A stretch of DNA of 64,000 bases, from the NCBI GenBank assembly GCA_003331005.1, contig QENC01000002.1, positions 62,001 to 126,000 of the forward strand, read 5' to 3'. Below the pieces are notes generated by a model. The model searched no databases and had not been told where the DNA came from. It saw nothing but the letters and a program-made list of their open reading frames with translations. The DNA comes from Candidatus Tokpelaia sp. JSC085. Lineage in GTDB: Bacteria > Pseudomonadota > Alphaproteobacteria > Rhizobiales > Rhizobiaceae. Below are positions 38,423-48,911 of this stretch, piece after piece; position 1 is the first letter of the stretch; each line of letters opens with the position of its first letter. Position numbers and translations under genes: made by a program.

Positions 38423-38573
38423 AAAAGCATATCCCAAAAATGTTCTTGGAAATTGCGGATATTGTATTATAGAATAATAGGGCAAAGAAACTCTTTTAGT
38501 CATCATTTTCTGAAATCATCTGTTGACCTTTATCAGATGCTATGTATGATGATCCTTATTAAGAAGATTCAAT

Positions 38574-38648
38574 GGGCGTGTAGCTCAGCGGAAGAGCACT
38601 ACGTTGACATCGTAGGGGGCGCAGGTTCAATTCCTGTCATGCCCACCA
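38574..38648 (+). tRNA. tRNA-Val (anticodon GAC)
   Basis: 75 bases with encoded CCA. Acceptor GGGCGTG pairs with CATGCCC (one G-U). D-arm GCTC/GAGC, anticodon stem CTACG/CGTAG with loop TTGACAT giving anticodon GAC, and T-arm GCAGG/CCTGT with loop TTCAATT. The stems are complete. Confidence 0.97.
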
Positions 38649-38728
38649 TATGGATGGACTCTACTGAAACCACTCAATGAAGTATCATTTATTGACGCAT
38701 GCGTATATGTCAGTGGCATATATAGTTT

Positions 38729-40600
38729 TTAGTTCTTTCGCTGCAAATGAGAAACCTGATTCTCTGTTCCTCGTCCAACAAAACAATTTCCTCCAGCTTG
38801 TTTATATTGCTCGCATAACTGCACTGCAGTCTTACGTTCACCAATAGGTATACGCACTCGATAATGTGTGCCACGATTGGGAATCACAGCAGGAACAATC
38901 ACAATATCATTGCTGTCAATGAGACTGCTAAAGCGGCGTCTTGCCTCTGTAGCTGATTGCTGGGCCGCTTCTTGTGACAACTGTGAAGAAATCTGCACAT
39001 AAAAATCATTTGACATCATGGTACCATCATCACCTGTCTCAGCTGTCTTCTGTACGTGGGATTGGTGAATTGGCATTCTTTGCATAGCAATTTGAAAAGG
39101 AACTTCAAGCTTGTCAGGGAGAACAGTCAACGGCATAACATCCTTTACATCCTTTTCTCTATCCAATTTGTTTCGCGTCAAAATAGTCTGCTGACCCTGT
39201 GTAGCAGTAGCCGTTGTATCAGGCGTGAGAATATTCGCTCCCCTCTGTTTGTAAGGTTTATCGAGAAGATCAATCGGAATCTCTGTCCTATCAATGAGCT
39301 TTTTTTGCTCTACTTTATCTGATACATTGCCCTCGACATGATTATAAACTGCCGGCCACTGGGAATCAAGTTCAAGTAGATTTGCCGCTGGATTTTCCGG
39401 TTTCACTTTTATCTCTTCCTGTTTTGCATAAATAATTGCGGGCTTCTTCCCCTGCTCACCCCTATGGCTATGGAAGTAACCACCAACACCTAAAGCAATA
39501 AGTGCCACCAGAGTCATCATGCTATAAAAAAACTTATACCCGCGTTGTTTCTTGTCATCTACCAATGCTATTGGTGTCTCCGACGCTATATCAAGAAGTC
39601 CCTCTCTAGGAAGTCCCATATGAGAAGCATGTTCCGGTGTGGGAAAATAATCTTCCTCTTCGGCATCAGCAAATTCCTGATCCAGAACACTAACGACCTT
39701 CTGCGCAATTTCTTCTTCACAACTAATCTGAACAACAGTTTCCCCCAATCCAACAGGTGGTTCAGTGCAAGAATAATTTATTGCGTTCAAATCTGATTGT
39801 TCTACCGAAATTCGCCTACCATGCAGGCTTTCCTGTGTCCTCGTATGCTGGTGGTTATGTAATTCCTGTCGGTGATAGCATGTCTGCAGCTTGTCAGCAT
39901 TCATCACACCATTTTCCGGTGATACTGCAACAGTATTAATAGGAGTCTGATCATCCGCATAAAAATAAATGTCTTCTCCTTCATAAATCAATTCTTCTTG
40001 TCTGTTTTCCTCCAGAACCGCGATCTTTTCTCTATAAGTTGCTGCATTATTACAATTTTCATAATCCGATTGCTCAAAATTTTTTATCTGTAGTATATTA
40101 AGAAAAAAATCGTCGAAAATTGTGGTGCCAGAAATATCTTTCCTGGCAGTTACACCTAACCCTCCAATAATGTTTTGATCAACATCATGGCCAACAGAAA
40201 AAAAAGCGCCCTGCAAAACGTCCTGACTTGGGAGATCTTCATCATATGCATGCACGATCGGATTCGGATTTTGCGCAATAGCTCCTCCATCTACTTCTTG
40301 CTGCGACTTGGGCCATGATACTTCACCTGCATTAAAGTTGCCAGTCTGAAGCTCCTTCTTTGGAAAATTATTCCCATCTACTCTGTCCATAAAGTCCGTC
40401 TCTACATCTTCTGACTGGCTTGATGCACTAGTAGTCTTGCTGCTCAGCGAAGAATAAGAAGAATGAAATGTCTCACTAGATTTGCTATGTTTTTCGAAAA
40501 ACTCCTCTGTAGATCGTTTCCTAAACAACTGCATCATCTCCAGGATCACCCCCATGTTGAACTCTGCTGCGAATATATTTGTATCACGACTAAAGTCCAT
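38729..40600 (-). CDS. SPOR-domain membrane protein downstream of argS
   Basis: 623 residues. A long acidic, low-complexity cytoplasmic N-terminus is followed by one membrane helix at about 352-375 (FFYSMMTLVALIALGVGGYF), a periplasmic linker and a C-terminal SPOR domain (about 540-610, FYVQISSQLS to NCFVGRGT). SPOR domains bind denuded peptidoglycan at the septum, so a role in division is inferred. The argS-SPOR order is conserved in Rhodospirillales. The nagZ, scpAB and tat genes that often follow are absent, and a tRNA on the other strand comes next. Confidence 0.85.
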   Translation of the reverse strand: MDFSRDTNIFAAEFNMGVILEMMQLFRKRSTEEFFEKHSKSSETFHSSYSSLSSKTTSASSQSEDVETDFMDRVDGNNFPKKELQTGNFNAGEVSWPKSQQEVDGGAIAQNPNPIVHAYDEDLPSQDVLQGAFFSVGHDVDQNIIGGLGVTARKDISGTTIFDDFFLNILQIKNFEQSDYENCNNAATYREKIAVLEENRQEELIYEGEDIYFYADDQTPINTVAVSPENGVMNADKLQTCYHRQELHNHQHTRTQESLHGRRISVEQSDLNAINYSCTEPPVGLGETVVQISCEEEIAQKVVSVLDQEFADAEEEDYFPTPEHASHMGLPREGLLDIASETPIALVDDKKQRGYKFFYSMMTLVALIALGVGGYFHSHRGEQGKKPAIIYAKQEEIKVKPENPAANLLELDSQWPAVYNHVEGNVSDKVEQKKLIDRTEIPIDLLDKPYKQRGANILTPDTTATATQGQQTILTRNKLDREKDVKDVMPLTVLPDKLEVPFQIAMQRMPIHQSHVQKTAETGDDGTMMSNDFYVQISSQLSQEAAQQSATEARRRFSSLIDSNDIVIVPAVIPNRGTHYRVRIPIGERKTAVQLCEQYKQAGGNCFVGRGTENQVSHLQRKN

Positions 40601-40669
40601 CTGGTCATCTTTCTCCTCTATAGCCTGATCCTTTTACTGCGCAGAAAAGATTCATCAATCATATTGTCA

Positions 40670-42427
40670 TCAATTGCGCATTTCATCCGGTGCTTCGACA
40701 CCAATAATAGAAAGCCCAGATGTAATAACATCTGCTACTGCCTGCACTAAGCCTAATCGTGCAAGAGTCAAGCCCTGATCTGTCAGATGAATAAAGCGCA
40801 AAGCTAAATCTTCATTGCCCTTGTTCCAATGCGCGTGAAACATACTAGCGAGATCATACAGATAAAATGCCAGGCGATGCGGCTCCTGATTCATAGCAGC
40901 TGTTTCTATTAAACGCGGATATTCTGCCAGCTTACGGATAAGCAATAATTCACTTTCATCACCAAGCCTACCAACATGTGTAATGAAATCATTCCGATTC
41001 AGTTCTCCAATTTGCATCGTTTTGCAAGCTTGCCGAAAAATTGAATGACAACGTGCATTTGCATACTGCACGTAGAAAACTGGATTATCTCTAGACTGTT
41101 CCGTTACCTTTGCAAAATCAAAGTCCAAAGGTGCGTCGTATTTGCGATAGAGCATCATAAAACGTACCGGATCACATCCCACTTCACTGACTACCTCACG
41201 TAAGGATATGAAATGCCCTGTTCGTTTCCCCATACGTACTGGCTCACCATCGCGATACAGTCTGACAAGCTGACACAAAAGCACTTGCAGTTTAACATGG
41301 CTATCTGACACAGCTTTGGCAACAGCCTGCAGACGTTTGACATATCCACTATGATCTGCCCCTAAAACATAGATAATTTCTTGGAAGCCCCGATCATATT
41401 TGTTCTTGAAATAGGCTATATCAGCGGCAAAATATGTATAGGATCCATCGGATTTTGTGAGTGGACGATCCATATCATCACCGACAGCCGTCGAGCGTAA
41501 CAAGGTCTGTTCTCGGTCTTCCCAAGCGTCGAACATCTGACCCTTTGGCGGTGGCAACTTTCCGCTGTAAATGTGCCCGCGGAATGCCAAGTTGTCAATC
41601 GCATCACGAATTGCTTTTCCATGATCAACATACAGTGCACACTCGGAAAAAAACAGATCATGATGAATATTAAGCATCGCAAGATCACGACAGATCAGAT
41701 GCATCATCGCGCTAATGGCACGCTCCTTGACAATAGGTAACACCTGATCTTCATCCAGCAACAACAGTCTGCCACCGAACTCATCAATCAACATCTTACT
41801 GACAGGAATAAGGTAATCACCAGGGTAAAACCCTGCAGGAATCTCTATTTCTTCACCAAGAGCTTCACGGTAACGTAAAAGTACAGATTGTGCCAAGACA
41901 TCCACCTGTTTTCCTGCATCATTGATGTAATATTCTTTGGTAACGTCATAGCCAGCAAATCGTAGAAGATTAGAAAGAACATCACCGATTACTGCTCCAC
42001 GACCATGGCCGATATGCAGAGGCCCTGTTGGATTTGCAGACACATATTCCACATTGACTCTAATGTTTTTACCAACATCCGATCGTCCGTAATCCGTGCC
42101 GTGACAGATCATATCACAAAGTGTTCTAAGCCAAAACCTCTCTGTCAAACGCAGATTGATAAATCCCGGTCGAGCAACCTCAACAGATATAATATCATTA
42201 TCTCTATGTAAATGAACAGCGATACGGTCTGCGAGATTCAGTGGATTCTCACCGATGGTCTTTGCTAAAACCATTGCCACGTTAGTGACCAGCTCCCCAT
42301 GTACCGATTTTCTAGATGATTCTACAAAAATACGAGGAAGATCATTCTCCAGTTCTTCTTTTTCCTTAATGTTTAAGGAATGTAGAATCTTTTTGATTCG
42401 CTGTTCAAATTCGAAGAAGACATTCAT
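40670..42427 (-). CDS. argS: Arginyl-tRNA synthetase
   Basis: Class I synthetase, about 585 residues. The HIGH motif is [19 protein letters not shown]. The KMSK-like loop is replaced by [14 protein letters not shown], as in many bacterial ArgRS. The C-terminal anticodon-binding DALR domain begins near [18 protein letters not shown] 42427 (MNVFFEFE) has GGAAA upstream and is preferred; an in-frame ATG at 42439 is also possible. Confidence 0.95.
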   Translation of the reverse strand: MNVFFEFEQRIKKILHSLNIKEKEELENDLPRIFVESSRKSVHGELVTNVAMVLAKTIGENPLNLADRIAVHLHRDNDIISVEVARPGFINLRLTERFWLRTLCDMICHGTDYGRSDVGKNIRVNVEYVSANPTGPLHIGHGRGAVIGDVLSNLLRFAGYDVTKEYYINDAGKQVDVLAQSVLLRYREALGEEIEIPAGFYPGDYLIPVSKMLIDEFGGRLLLLDEDQVLPIVKERAISAMMHLICRDLAMLNIHHDLFFSECALYVDHGKAIRDAIDNLAFRGHIYSGKLPPPKGQMFDAWEDREQTLLRSTAVGDDMDRPLTKSDGSYTYFAADIAYFKNKYDRGFQEIIYVLGADHSGYVKRLQAVAKAVSDSHVKLQVLLCQLVRLYRDGEPVRMGKRTGHFISLREVVSEVGCDPVRFMMLYRKYDAPLDFDFAKVTEQSRDNPVFYVQYANARCHSIFRQACKTMQIGELNRNDFITHVGRLGDESELLLIRKLAEYPRLIETAAMNQEPHRLAFYLYDLASMFHAHWNKGNEDLALRFIHLTDQGLTLARLGLVQAVADVITSGLSIIGVEAPDEMRN

Positions 42428-42476
42428 AATGATTTCCATGAGATGATTGGTTGGCAGTCGGGTTGGAATGATTTTT

Positions 42477-43418
42477 TCACTTGTAGGCTATATTTTTTGG
42501 AACAGTTAGAATCTCTATTTCTTCATCTCTACCGGATGAAACAGAAAACTCTTTCTGATAAATCTGGTCCTTGTTCTTTGCTACGGCAACATAATCGCCC
42601 TCAACTAGTATTAGAGAAGCGTAGGCATTGGCAATTTCACGGACGATATCACCAGAATCATTAATAATAGCCCAGTGTGTATCCGCAAGGGCTTCTCCGC
42701 CATTCTGGCGCACAAGTTTCAGTGTTATCTGTGCTGCATGATGTTGCATGACAGCTTCAAGAAGCTTTCCTGCTTCTACTTGTATATCAGAACGCACAAC
42801 AGCATTATCTATGCCGTAATTGGAGACAATATTATAGATACCAGCGGTTAGACGCACAATTTTTCCCGACTTAATATTCTGCATGATCAGAACTTGCTCA
42901 TTACTTTCAGCGGTCCCGCAATAGATTGAAAATGTAAGTCGATTTTTATTGATTGGACCATCTGGTAGTCCCGCATTTAGTTTTATGCCACCGGCATTTA
43001 AAATAATCGTCTCAGAAAGCATCTGACCGGCTTTCAGAATAATATGCTTAGTAAGACCAATTCTTCCAAATGCTGCATGCACAAGATAATCACCTGGCGC
43101 TAAAATCAATCTTGCAGAACTCTCCACTGAGTGAACTATGAGGGATAGTGCATCATCAGGAGAATTGGCGTTATGAGAAAAAACATGCCAGACAATGCCA
43201 TTTTTAATGATGGGGCCATCTTTTATCATACGAGCCTCAAGCTGAAGGATAGCACTGATCATATCAGGCGGTTCTTCTGAACGATGGACCCTTTGTCCTA
43301 TCCATGGCAAGAGCATTGTATCTATTCTCCGTGCATAAGAATACGCAGCGCACAGAAAAAATAATGCAAGGAGAGCACCAATAATTCTAAACAGATGATA
43401 GGATTTCTTTCCGGGCAT
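42477..43418 (-). CDS. Conserved membrane-anchored periplasmic protein with tandem beta modules
   Basis: 313 residues with an N-terminal membrane anchor (about 10-28, [19 protein letters not shown]). The rest has three or more similar beta modules, each around a phrase like [29 protein letters not shown] and [12 protein letters not shown], alternating with VEAGKL/LKAGQML segments. I recall similar hypothetical proteins in other alphaproteobacteria, some linked to VWA domains, but no function. It stands between the A-type Fe-S carrier and argS, where many relatives carry dgt. Confidence 0.7.
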   Translation of the reverse strand: MPGKKSYHLFRIIGALLALFFLCAAYSYARRIDTMLLPWIGQRVHRSEEPPDMISAILQLEARMIKDGPIIKNGIVWHVFSHNANSPDDALSLIVHSVESSARLILAPGDYLVHAAFGRIGLTKHIILKAGQMLSETIILNAGGIKLNAGLPDGPINKNRLTFSIYCGTAESNEQVLIMQNIKSGKIVRLTAGIYNIVSNYGIDNAVVRSDIQVEAGKLLEAVMQHHAAQITLKLVRQNGGEALADTHWAIINDSGDIVREIANAYASLILVEGDYVAVAKNKDQIYQKEFSVSSGRDEEIEILTVPKNIAYK

Positions 43419-43455
43419 GATGACAGGAAAAGCTATTGAAAAAATAGTTTTCCCC

Positions 43456-43788
43456 CTAAAAAATATTCATGGAAAAGCTGTCCCCACAGCCACATGAGGA
43501 AACGGCATTAGGATTGCTTACTTTAAATGCTTGCCCTACCAGGTTATCCACAAAATTTACTTCAGCTCCATCCATGAAAGGAAAGGAGACAGAGTCAATC
43601 AAGATACGAGCACCATCCTTCTCAAGAACGAAGTCATCATCATTTTGTGTTCCAACCAAGCTGTATTGATAAAAAAAACCGGAACAGCCTCCACCCTTGA
43701 CAGAGATGCGTAGGGCATATTGACCCGGTTTAGACGCCAGAATTGCGGAAATACGCTTCGCTGCAGAATCTGATACTGTCAGAGTCAT
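43456..43788 (-). CDS. erpA: A-type iron-sulfur carrier (ErpA/IscA family)
   Basis: 110 residues. Delivers Fe-S clusters to target proteins. The three ligand cysteines are in KGGGCSGFFYQY and SSCGCGDSF (CxC). LRISVKGGGCSG and the C-terminal NPNAVSSCGCG are diagnostic. It could be ErpA or IscA/SufA; the position near argS fits ErpA of relatives. It is separate from the suf operon. Confidence 0.88.
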   Translation of the reverse strand: MTLTVSDSAAKRISAILASKPGQYALRISVKGGGCSGFFYQYSLVGTQNDDDFVLEKDGARILIDSVSFPFMDGAEVNFVDNLVGQAFKVSNPNAVSSCGCGDSFSMNIF

Positions 43789-44241
43789 GAGATCATCCCT
43801 TACACAAAAAAACCGTTATCAGCAACGGCCATGGTTTCATAATGAGCCTCAAAAGCATATAACAATTTTAGATAAGCTGAAACTATTTTTTGTAGACCAT
43901 GAGTGAGTGACGTGACTACTGACTGCTATGTGCAAAACCCGTAGGGCTTTTCTGTCTAAAACGACTATTGACTAGCTGCTTGTGCTCTCGTCTCTTGCAA
44001 CAGAAATGCAGTTCCAGTTATTGCCGAGCTTTTTAAAAGCGGCCTTCCACTGTTCGGTATATGTCTCGGTCATCAGATGCTGGCCTTGGCAAGAGTCAGC
44101 AGCAGGATAGAAACTATACTATACGCTTGAGAAGTTTGACCCTATAAAGGGGCTTTTTTCCTTTACATATAATACAATACGTGTTTACATGCATATTAGA
44201 AATCTCGCAATTGTGAAAACACCATGACATGATTGGAATAA
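43789..44241. other. Spacer between the Fe-S carrier gene and tRNA-Gln
   Basis: About 450 bases with no supported ORF. It holds two plus-strand terminator-like hairpins: ACCC-GTA-GGG followed by CTTTTCT (about 43937-43953), and CCCT-ATAA-AGGG followed by GCTTTTTT (44140-44159). No plus-strand gene precedes them, so a small RNA between 43800 and 44160 is conceivable. A tRNA-Gln precursor terminator on the minus strand is not supported because the T-run is on the plus side. Confidence 0.4.
44140..44159 (+). terminator. Orphan plus-strand terminator-like hairpin
   Basis: CCCT and AGGG form a stem with loop ATAA, followed by GC and six T. The stem is short, so efficiency is uncertain. There is no plus-strand gene upstream back to tRNA-Val at 38.6 kb. 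Confidence 0.45.
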
Positions 44242-44316
44242 TGGCTGGGGTACCTGGATTCGAACCAGGGAATGGCGGTACCAAAAACCGCTGCCTTACC
44301 ACTTGGCTATACCCCA
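44242..44316 (-). tRNA. tRNA-Gln (anticodon TTG)
   Basis: 75 bases on the minus strand, with encoded CCA. Acceptor TGGGGTA pairs with TACCCCA. D-arm GCC..GGC, anticodon stem GCGGT/ACCGC with loop TTTTGGT gives TTG. T-arm CCTGG/CCAGG with loop TTCGAAT. The first base U1 pairing with A72 is typical for bacterial tRNA-Gln. Confidence 0.97.
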
Positions 44317-44707
44317 CCTTGAGTCGATGTGAATGCAGCTTTATAACGAGCGCATACAAAGAGCGCAATAGACCGTCTTCTTAAAAAAAAATTTTAGAAA
44401 AGAAATCTTTGAACCAAGCATCCTGTTTACAGTCACAGGATAAAAAGCATCATTATATCTCATTGGATGCGATCGTTATCTCATTTCCAGGAAGAAACAG
44501 GAATTGAGACGACACATAAACTCCATATTTTCGATCAACTGGATTGAAGGAAGATGAGAATCCTCTCGCTATCTAATGACCAAAAATCTGTTTCACCAAA
44601 AGCGTCAACATTTATCTTCTGAGCAAATAGGAAGATGGGAGGCGTCACGACGCCTGTATGAGCCAGCGTCCTACTATTATCATGAATCTATCGCCAATTA
44701 GTAATGG
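44317..44707. other. Spacer between the Deg protease gene and tRNA-Gln
   Basis: About 390 bases with no supported ORF. A hairpin at 44640-44655 (AGGCGTC, AC, GACGCCT) lies 52 bases after the Deg stop. It has no T-run and could be a 3-prime mRNA end structure. The rest presumably contains the tRNA-Gln promoter. Confidence 0.45.
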
Positions 44708-46237
44708 TTACTTTCCATTCTGTGTTCCCTGTATAGACAAGGCAACAAAGTGATTTTGTTCATTAGTTTCAACCTGCATCAGAATCGCACTACGTCCCTC
44801 TTTGACTGCTGCATTAATAGCAGCTACTATATCAGCAGCATTGACAACAGGCTTGTTGTTAACCGTGCGAATGATATCACCCGGGCGAAGACCCTTATCA
44901 GCCGCATCGCTTTCAAGATCAACATTGGTCACAACAACACCCTTACTATCCTCAGCAGGAGTCACAGTCAGACCATAATCCTCAAGAGAATTAGCATCCT
45001 CAGATGAAACATCAGCATTGACAAGATTTTTCTTCTGATCAGGCATGGCAGCAACCTTGACCTTTAATTCATCTTTTTTACCATTGCGCCAAACACCAAG
45101 CTTGACCATATCCCCTGGTTTAATAGACGCAATTCTACGGGCAAGATCACGTGCATCAGCAATTGTAGTCCCATTGACAGAAACAATTACATTCCCCGCC
45201 CTGATCCCTGCCTTTGCTGCTGGGCCATCCATTGGATCGGCAATCATTGCTCCTTTCGGCTCTTGCAGCCCAACGGACTCAGCGATTTCCTTTGTCACTG
45301 GCTGGATCTGCACACCAAGCCAACCACGCTCAACCACTCCTTTATCAATCAATTGACGCACAACCTGTTTAGCCGTTGAAGCAGGAATAGAAAAGGCGAT
45401 GCCAACACTGCCGCCCGATGGTGAAAAAATAGCTGTATTGATCCCGACAACCTGGCCATGAAGATTAAAGGTTGGTCCCCCGGAATTCCCACGATTAACA
45501 GCGGCATCAATCTGAATAAAATCATCATAAACACCTGCCCCAATATCTCGTCCGCGAGCAGAGACAATACCGGCTGTTACTGTTCCACCCAAACCAAAAG
45601 GATTCCCAACAGCTACAACCCAATCTCCGATATACACCTCATTATCATCAGCAAAGTCAACATAGGTGAATTTATGCTTTGCATCATTGTGAATCTTCAG
45701 TACTGCAAGATCGGTACGCTGATCAGTGCCAACAAGTTTTGCCTCAAGCTCTGTGCCATCATCCATCACAATGATATAAGATGTACCCTCGGCAACAACA
45801 TGGTTATTCGTGACGATATAACCATCTTCAGAAGTAAAAAATCCTGATCCCTGTGCAACCGGCCTTATGCGCTCTTTTTTACCACGATAGCGAAATTCAG
45901 GCCGTGCCTCAAATTCACGAAAAAATCGCTTGAACGGATGGTTATCAGGTAATTGATCAATCCCAGAACCGCCAAAAAAACTGCCCATCGTTCCTGTTTG
46001 TTCACGAATATTGCTTTTTACCTGAACAGATACTACAGCCGGTTTGACTTGATTAACCACATCAGCAAAACCTGGAATCTGTGGCCCTTTCACATAAACA
46101 GCTGATGCTTTGGCTCGTGATATAAAACCATCTGCACTCCATATTGTCATTGTTCCCGGCAGGGCAACCGAAAGACTTATTGGAATAAGCAGCTGCCTGC
46201 TAAAAAAATTATAAAAAGGTATTCCCATTGAAACCAC
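44708..46237 (-). CDS. degP: Periplasmic serine protease of the Do/DegP family
   Basis: 509 residues, with a hydrophobic N-terminus that looks like a signal peptide (after MGIPFYNFFSRQ). The trypsin-like triad is His in VTNNHVVAEG (about 143), Asp in TDLAVLKI (about 178) and Ser in NRGNSGGPTFN (about 251). Two PDZ domains follow (about 290-390 with RGWLGVQIQPV, and 415-500 with GLRPGDIIRTVNNKPV). It degrades or refolds misfolded envelope proteins. In-frame starts at 46237 and 46228 are both possible. Confidence 0.93.
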   Translation of the reverse strand: MVSMGIPFYNFFSRQLLIPISLSVALPGTMTIWSADGFISRAKASAVYVKGPQIPGFADVVNQVKPAVVSVQVKSNIREQTGTMGSFFGGSGIDQLPDNHPFKRFFREFEARPEFRYRGKKERIRPVAQGSGFFTSEDGYIVTNNHVVAEGTSYIIVMDDGTELEAKLVGTDQRTDLAVLKIHNDAKHKFTYVDFADDNEVYIGDWVVAVGNPFGLGGTVTAGIVSARGRDIGAGVYDDFIQIDAAVNRGNSGGPTFNLHGQVVGINTAIFSPSGGSVGIAFSIPASTAKQVVRQLIDKGVVERGWLGVQIQPVTKEIAESVGLQEPKGAMIADPMDGPAAKAGIRAGNVIVSVNGTTIADARDLARRIASIKPGDMVKLGVWRNGKKDELKVKVAAMPDQKKNLVNADVSSEDANSLEDYGLTVTPAEDSKGVVVTNVDLESDAADKGLRPGDIIRTVNNKPVVNAADIVAAINAAVKEGRSAILMQVETNEQNHFVALSIQGTQNGK

Positions 46238-46408
46238 TCCATGACGGGACAGAAACCCGATGATCTGTACCTGTGAGTACCCGGAAACAATTTATATCAC
46301 AGAACACTGTTCGACATATAGAATACGTCATAAAACCTTACAATCCAGTTTCCATTACATTAAAAATCTTTAAGAATTTATCGACATCATAAAGAATTCA
46401 CTGAATCC

Positions 46409-46893
46409 TTACCTGCTATTGCAATCCTGCATCAATATTTTGATTCTTTCTGTTTCCTTCTGTGTCAATAAGGGCAAAGTATCACTTTTTCTAACTTTCA
46501 CGGCCAAGATTAGGTATACTATAGACGATATGAGAACAAACAATGGAAAAAACCATAAAATAAGTGCCGGACCCTCAAAGGGTGGCTGCAGTAAAATGTA
46601 CTCACCATAACGCTCAACAATAAAATCTATAATCTGCTTATCACTGTTACCAGAACATAACAGTTCACGGATAAGAAGACGCAGATCACGCGCCAGAGCC
46701 GCTTGAGAAGAACTAATTGTTTCATTACGGCAGACAAGACAACGCAATTGTAATGCAATAGCCCGCGCCCGCATTTCTAGTTCATGTTCATGGTCCGTCT
46801 CATAGGGGAATAAAGTACATGCTGATGTGCTGAATCCGAAAAAAACAAAAAGAAAAAAAAAGAATGAAAAAGAAAACGTATCATCCTATTCAT
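46409..46893 (-). pseudogene. ccmH: Cytochrome c maturation protein CcmH, one-base frameshift in signal peptide
   Basis: The conserved domain reads in one frame: ELEMRARAIALQLRCLVCRN with the CxxC thiols, ARDLRLLIRELL, VERYGEYILLQPPF and a membrane helix (LILWFFPLFVLISSIVYL). That frame has no ATG, GTG or TTG before codon 46774, inside the domain. The real start appears to be ATG 46893, overlapping the ccmF stop as ATGA with AGGAG six bases upstream. It begins MNRMIRFLFHSFFF, a signal peptide, but is out of frame. One extra T in the T9 run (46853-46861) would join both parts. Slippage during transcription could still give product; true loss or a sequencing error are alternatives. Confidence 0.85.
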
Positions 46894-48872
46894 TTCAAGC
46901 TCCTGTTGTATACTCTTTGTCTTTTCCTTTTCAGCACTCCTATACGAAAACGCTTATCTGTTAGCGAAAAAACGCCACCTGCCATCATAAAAAATCCGCC
47001 TAGCCAAATGCACAAAACCTGTGGTTTCCACCATATATGGATAATCATACCATTGTTATCTATATAATCTCCAGGCACTATGTAATATTGTGATAAGCCA
47101 TCCCATAATAACCCCGTTTCTGTTGTCTGCACAGACTGAGATGGAAAAAATCGTCTGGATGTCATCACATGACCAATCTGATGGTTTTCCTCAGTCAGAG
47201 TGAAATGCAAACGATGTTCATCATAGTTTGGTCCGTTGTAAACCTCATATCCATCAAAGTTTATTTTTCGACCTGCAATGGCAATACTATCTCCTTTTTT
47301 TATATTGATAGTATATTCTTCACCGAAAGTGGTGACGGCAATCATGCCGAACAGTGTAATTCCAAGCCCCACATGAGCAAATGCTGTTCCCCAAAAAGCA
47401 CCTGGCAATTGCCTGAATCTTTTCCATCGGAGAGTCCAGCATGTCCCGGGTATCCCTGTTCTGATAAAAATGTCTGTCAACGCACCAACAATAACCCAGA
47501 AAGCAAGACCAAAGCCCGCTGCGGCAAGAACCATTTGGCCCTCGGTGATATACAGCACAAATGCCAATACCGCCAATGCTACTGCAAAACTCAACAAAAG
47601 CCTTTCTGCAGCAATAGCAATATCGCCTCTTTTCCAGGTTAGCAAAGGCCCAAAAGGGACTATCAGCAGCAGCGGTAACATCAGAGGACAAAATGTCCAA
47701 TTGAAAAATGGCGCACCGACCGAAATCTTTGTGCCTGTCAAGACTTCCAGTAAAAGCGGATAAAGTGTCCCGATCAGTACTGTTGCTACAGTTGTCATTA
47801 GAAACATATTATTGAAAATAATCGCCCCCTCACGTGATATGGGGTGGAATAAACCGCTGTTTCTAATCATCGGCGCCCGAAAAGCAAACAGTAAAAGCGC
47901 ACCACCAATAAAAAATGCGAGAATACAAAGAATGACAATACCACGCATGGAATCGACGGCAAAATTGTGAACTGATATCAAAATACCTGAGCGGACAAGA
48001 AAAGTTCCTAAAAGAGACAAGGAAAACGTTATTATTGCCAATAATACAGTCCAAATCTTCAAAGAAGAGCGCTTTTCCAGCACAATAGCAGAATGCAGCA
48101 GTGCTACGCCGGAAAGCCAAGGCATAAGCGATGCGTTTTCAACTGGATCCCAAAACCAATATCCGCCCCAACCAAGCTCATAATAAGCCCAATAAGATCC
48201 CATTGTAATACCACCGGTAAGAAAAATCCAAGAGATCACAGCCCATAGCCGTACCAAGCGTCCAAAACAAGCATCAACACAGCCATCTAACAAGGTGGCA
48301 ACAGCGAAAGAAAAGCAAATGGAAAAACCAACATAACCCAGGTATAGCATCGGTGGATGCAAAGAAAGCCCTATATCCTGCAAGATCGGATTGAGATCCC
48401 TGCCCTGAAGCCCTGGTGGCTCAAGACGCTGGAAGGGATTAGATGTAAAAAGAATAAAAGCTAGAAATGCTACAGCAATAAAGCTCTGGCAGACTAAAAC
48501 CAATGCTCCAAGATTTCTTGGTAGATTCTTGCTAAAAAAAGCAAAAATAGCGCTAAAAAATGTCAAAATCAGAACCCATAGGAGCATGGATCCCTCATGA
48601 TTTCCCCATACGCCGCTTATCTTGAAAAGTAATGGTTGCTCCGAGTGCGAATTCAGTACAACATTCAGAACAGAAAAATCGGATATGATATACGCGTGAA
48701 TTAATACACAAAATGAAAGAGCGACAAGAATAAAAATAAGTCCAGCAACAGGACGAGCTGTTGCCACGGATCTGCTATCATTGAAGAAAACACCAGCAAG
48801 CGGGACAATAGCCTGATACAGGCTAAGGGCAAGAGCGAGAATCAATAAAAAATGTCCAAGTTCAACAAACAC
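46890..48872 (-). CDS. ccmF: Heme lyase subunit CcmF
   Basis: Large inner-membrane protein of 660 residues that helps attach heme to apocytochrome c. The tryptophan-rich WWD domain is YELGWGGYWFWDPVENASLM, with SGVWGNHEGSMLLWVL and DIGLSLHPPMLYLGYVGFS. The periplasmic C-terminal part contains FTLTEENHQIG. The stop overlaps the presumed ccmH start. ccmG (dsbE), usually between ccmF and ccmH, is absent. Confidence 0.96.
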   Translation of the reverse strand: MFVELGHFLLILALALSLYQAIVPLAGVFFNDSRSVATARPVAGLIFILVALSFCVLIHAYIISDFSVLNVVLNSHSEQPLLFKISGVWGNHEGSMLLWVLILTFFSAIFAFFSKNLPRNLGALVLVCQSFIAVAFLAFILFTSNPFQRLEPPGLQGRDLNPILQDIGLSLHPPMLYLGYVGFSICFSFAVATLLDGCVDACFGRLVRLWAVISWIFLTGGITMGSYWAYYELGWGGYWFWDPVENASLMPWLSGVALLHSAIVLEKRSSLKIWTVLLAIITFSLSLLGTFLVRSGILISVHNFAVDSMRGIVILCILAFFIGGALLLFAFRAPMIRNSGLFHPISREGAIIFNNMFLMTTVATVLIGTLYPLLLEVLTGTKISVGAPFFNWTFCPLMLPLLLIVPFGPLLTWKRGDIAIAAERLLLSFAVALAVLAFVLYITEGQMVLAAAGFGLAFWVIVGALTDIFIRTGIPGTCWTLRWKRFRQLPGAFWGTAFAHVGLGITLFGMIAVTTFGEEYTINIKKGDSIAIAGRKINFDGYEVYNGPNYDEHRLHFTLTEENHQIGHVMTSRRFFPSQSVQTTETGLLWDGLSQYYIVPGDYIDNNGMIIHIWWKPQVLCIWLGGFFMMAGGVFSLTDKRFRIGVLKRKRQRVYNRSLK

Positions 48873-48911
48873 GCTTTAGATAAGCCTCTCATGATCCCTG
48901 TGTCTTGTCAT

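Noticed and set aside
40670..42427. Missing KMSK motif in ArgRS as a defect
   Set aside because: Many bacterial arginyl-tRNA synthetases have a variant loop here; the rest of the enzyme is intact.
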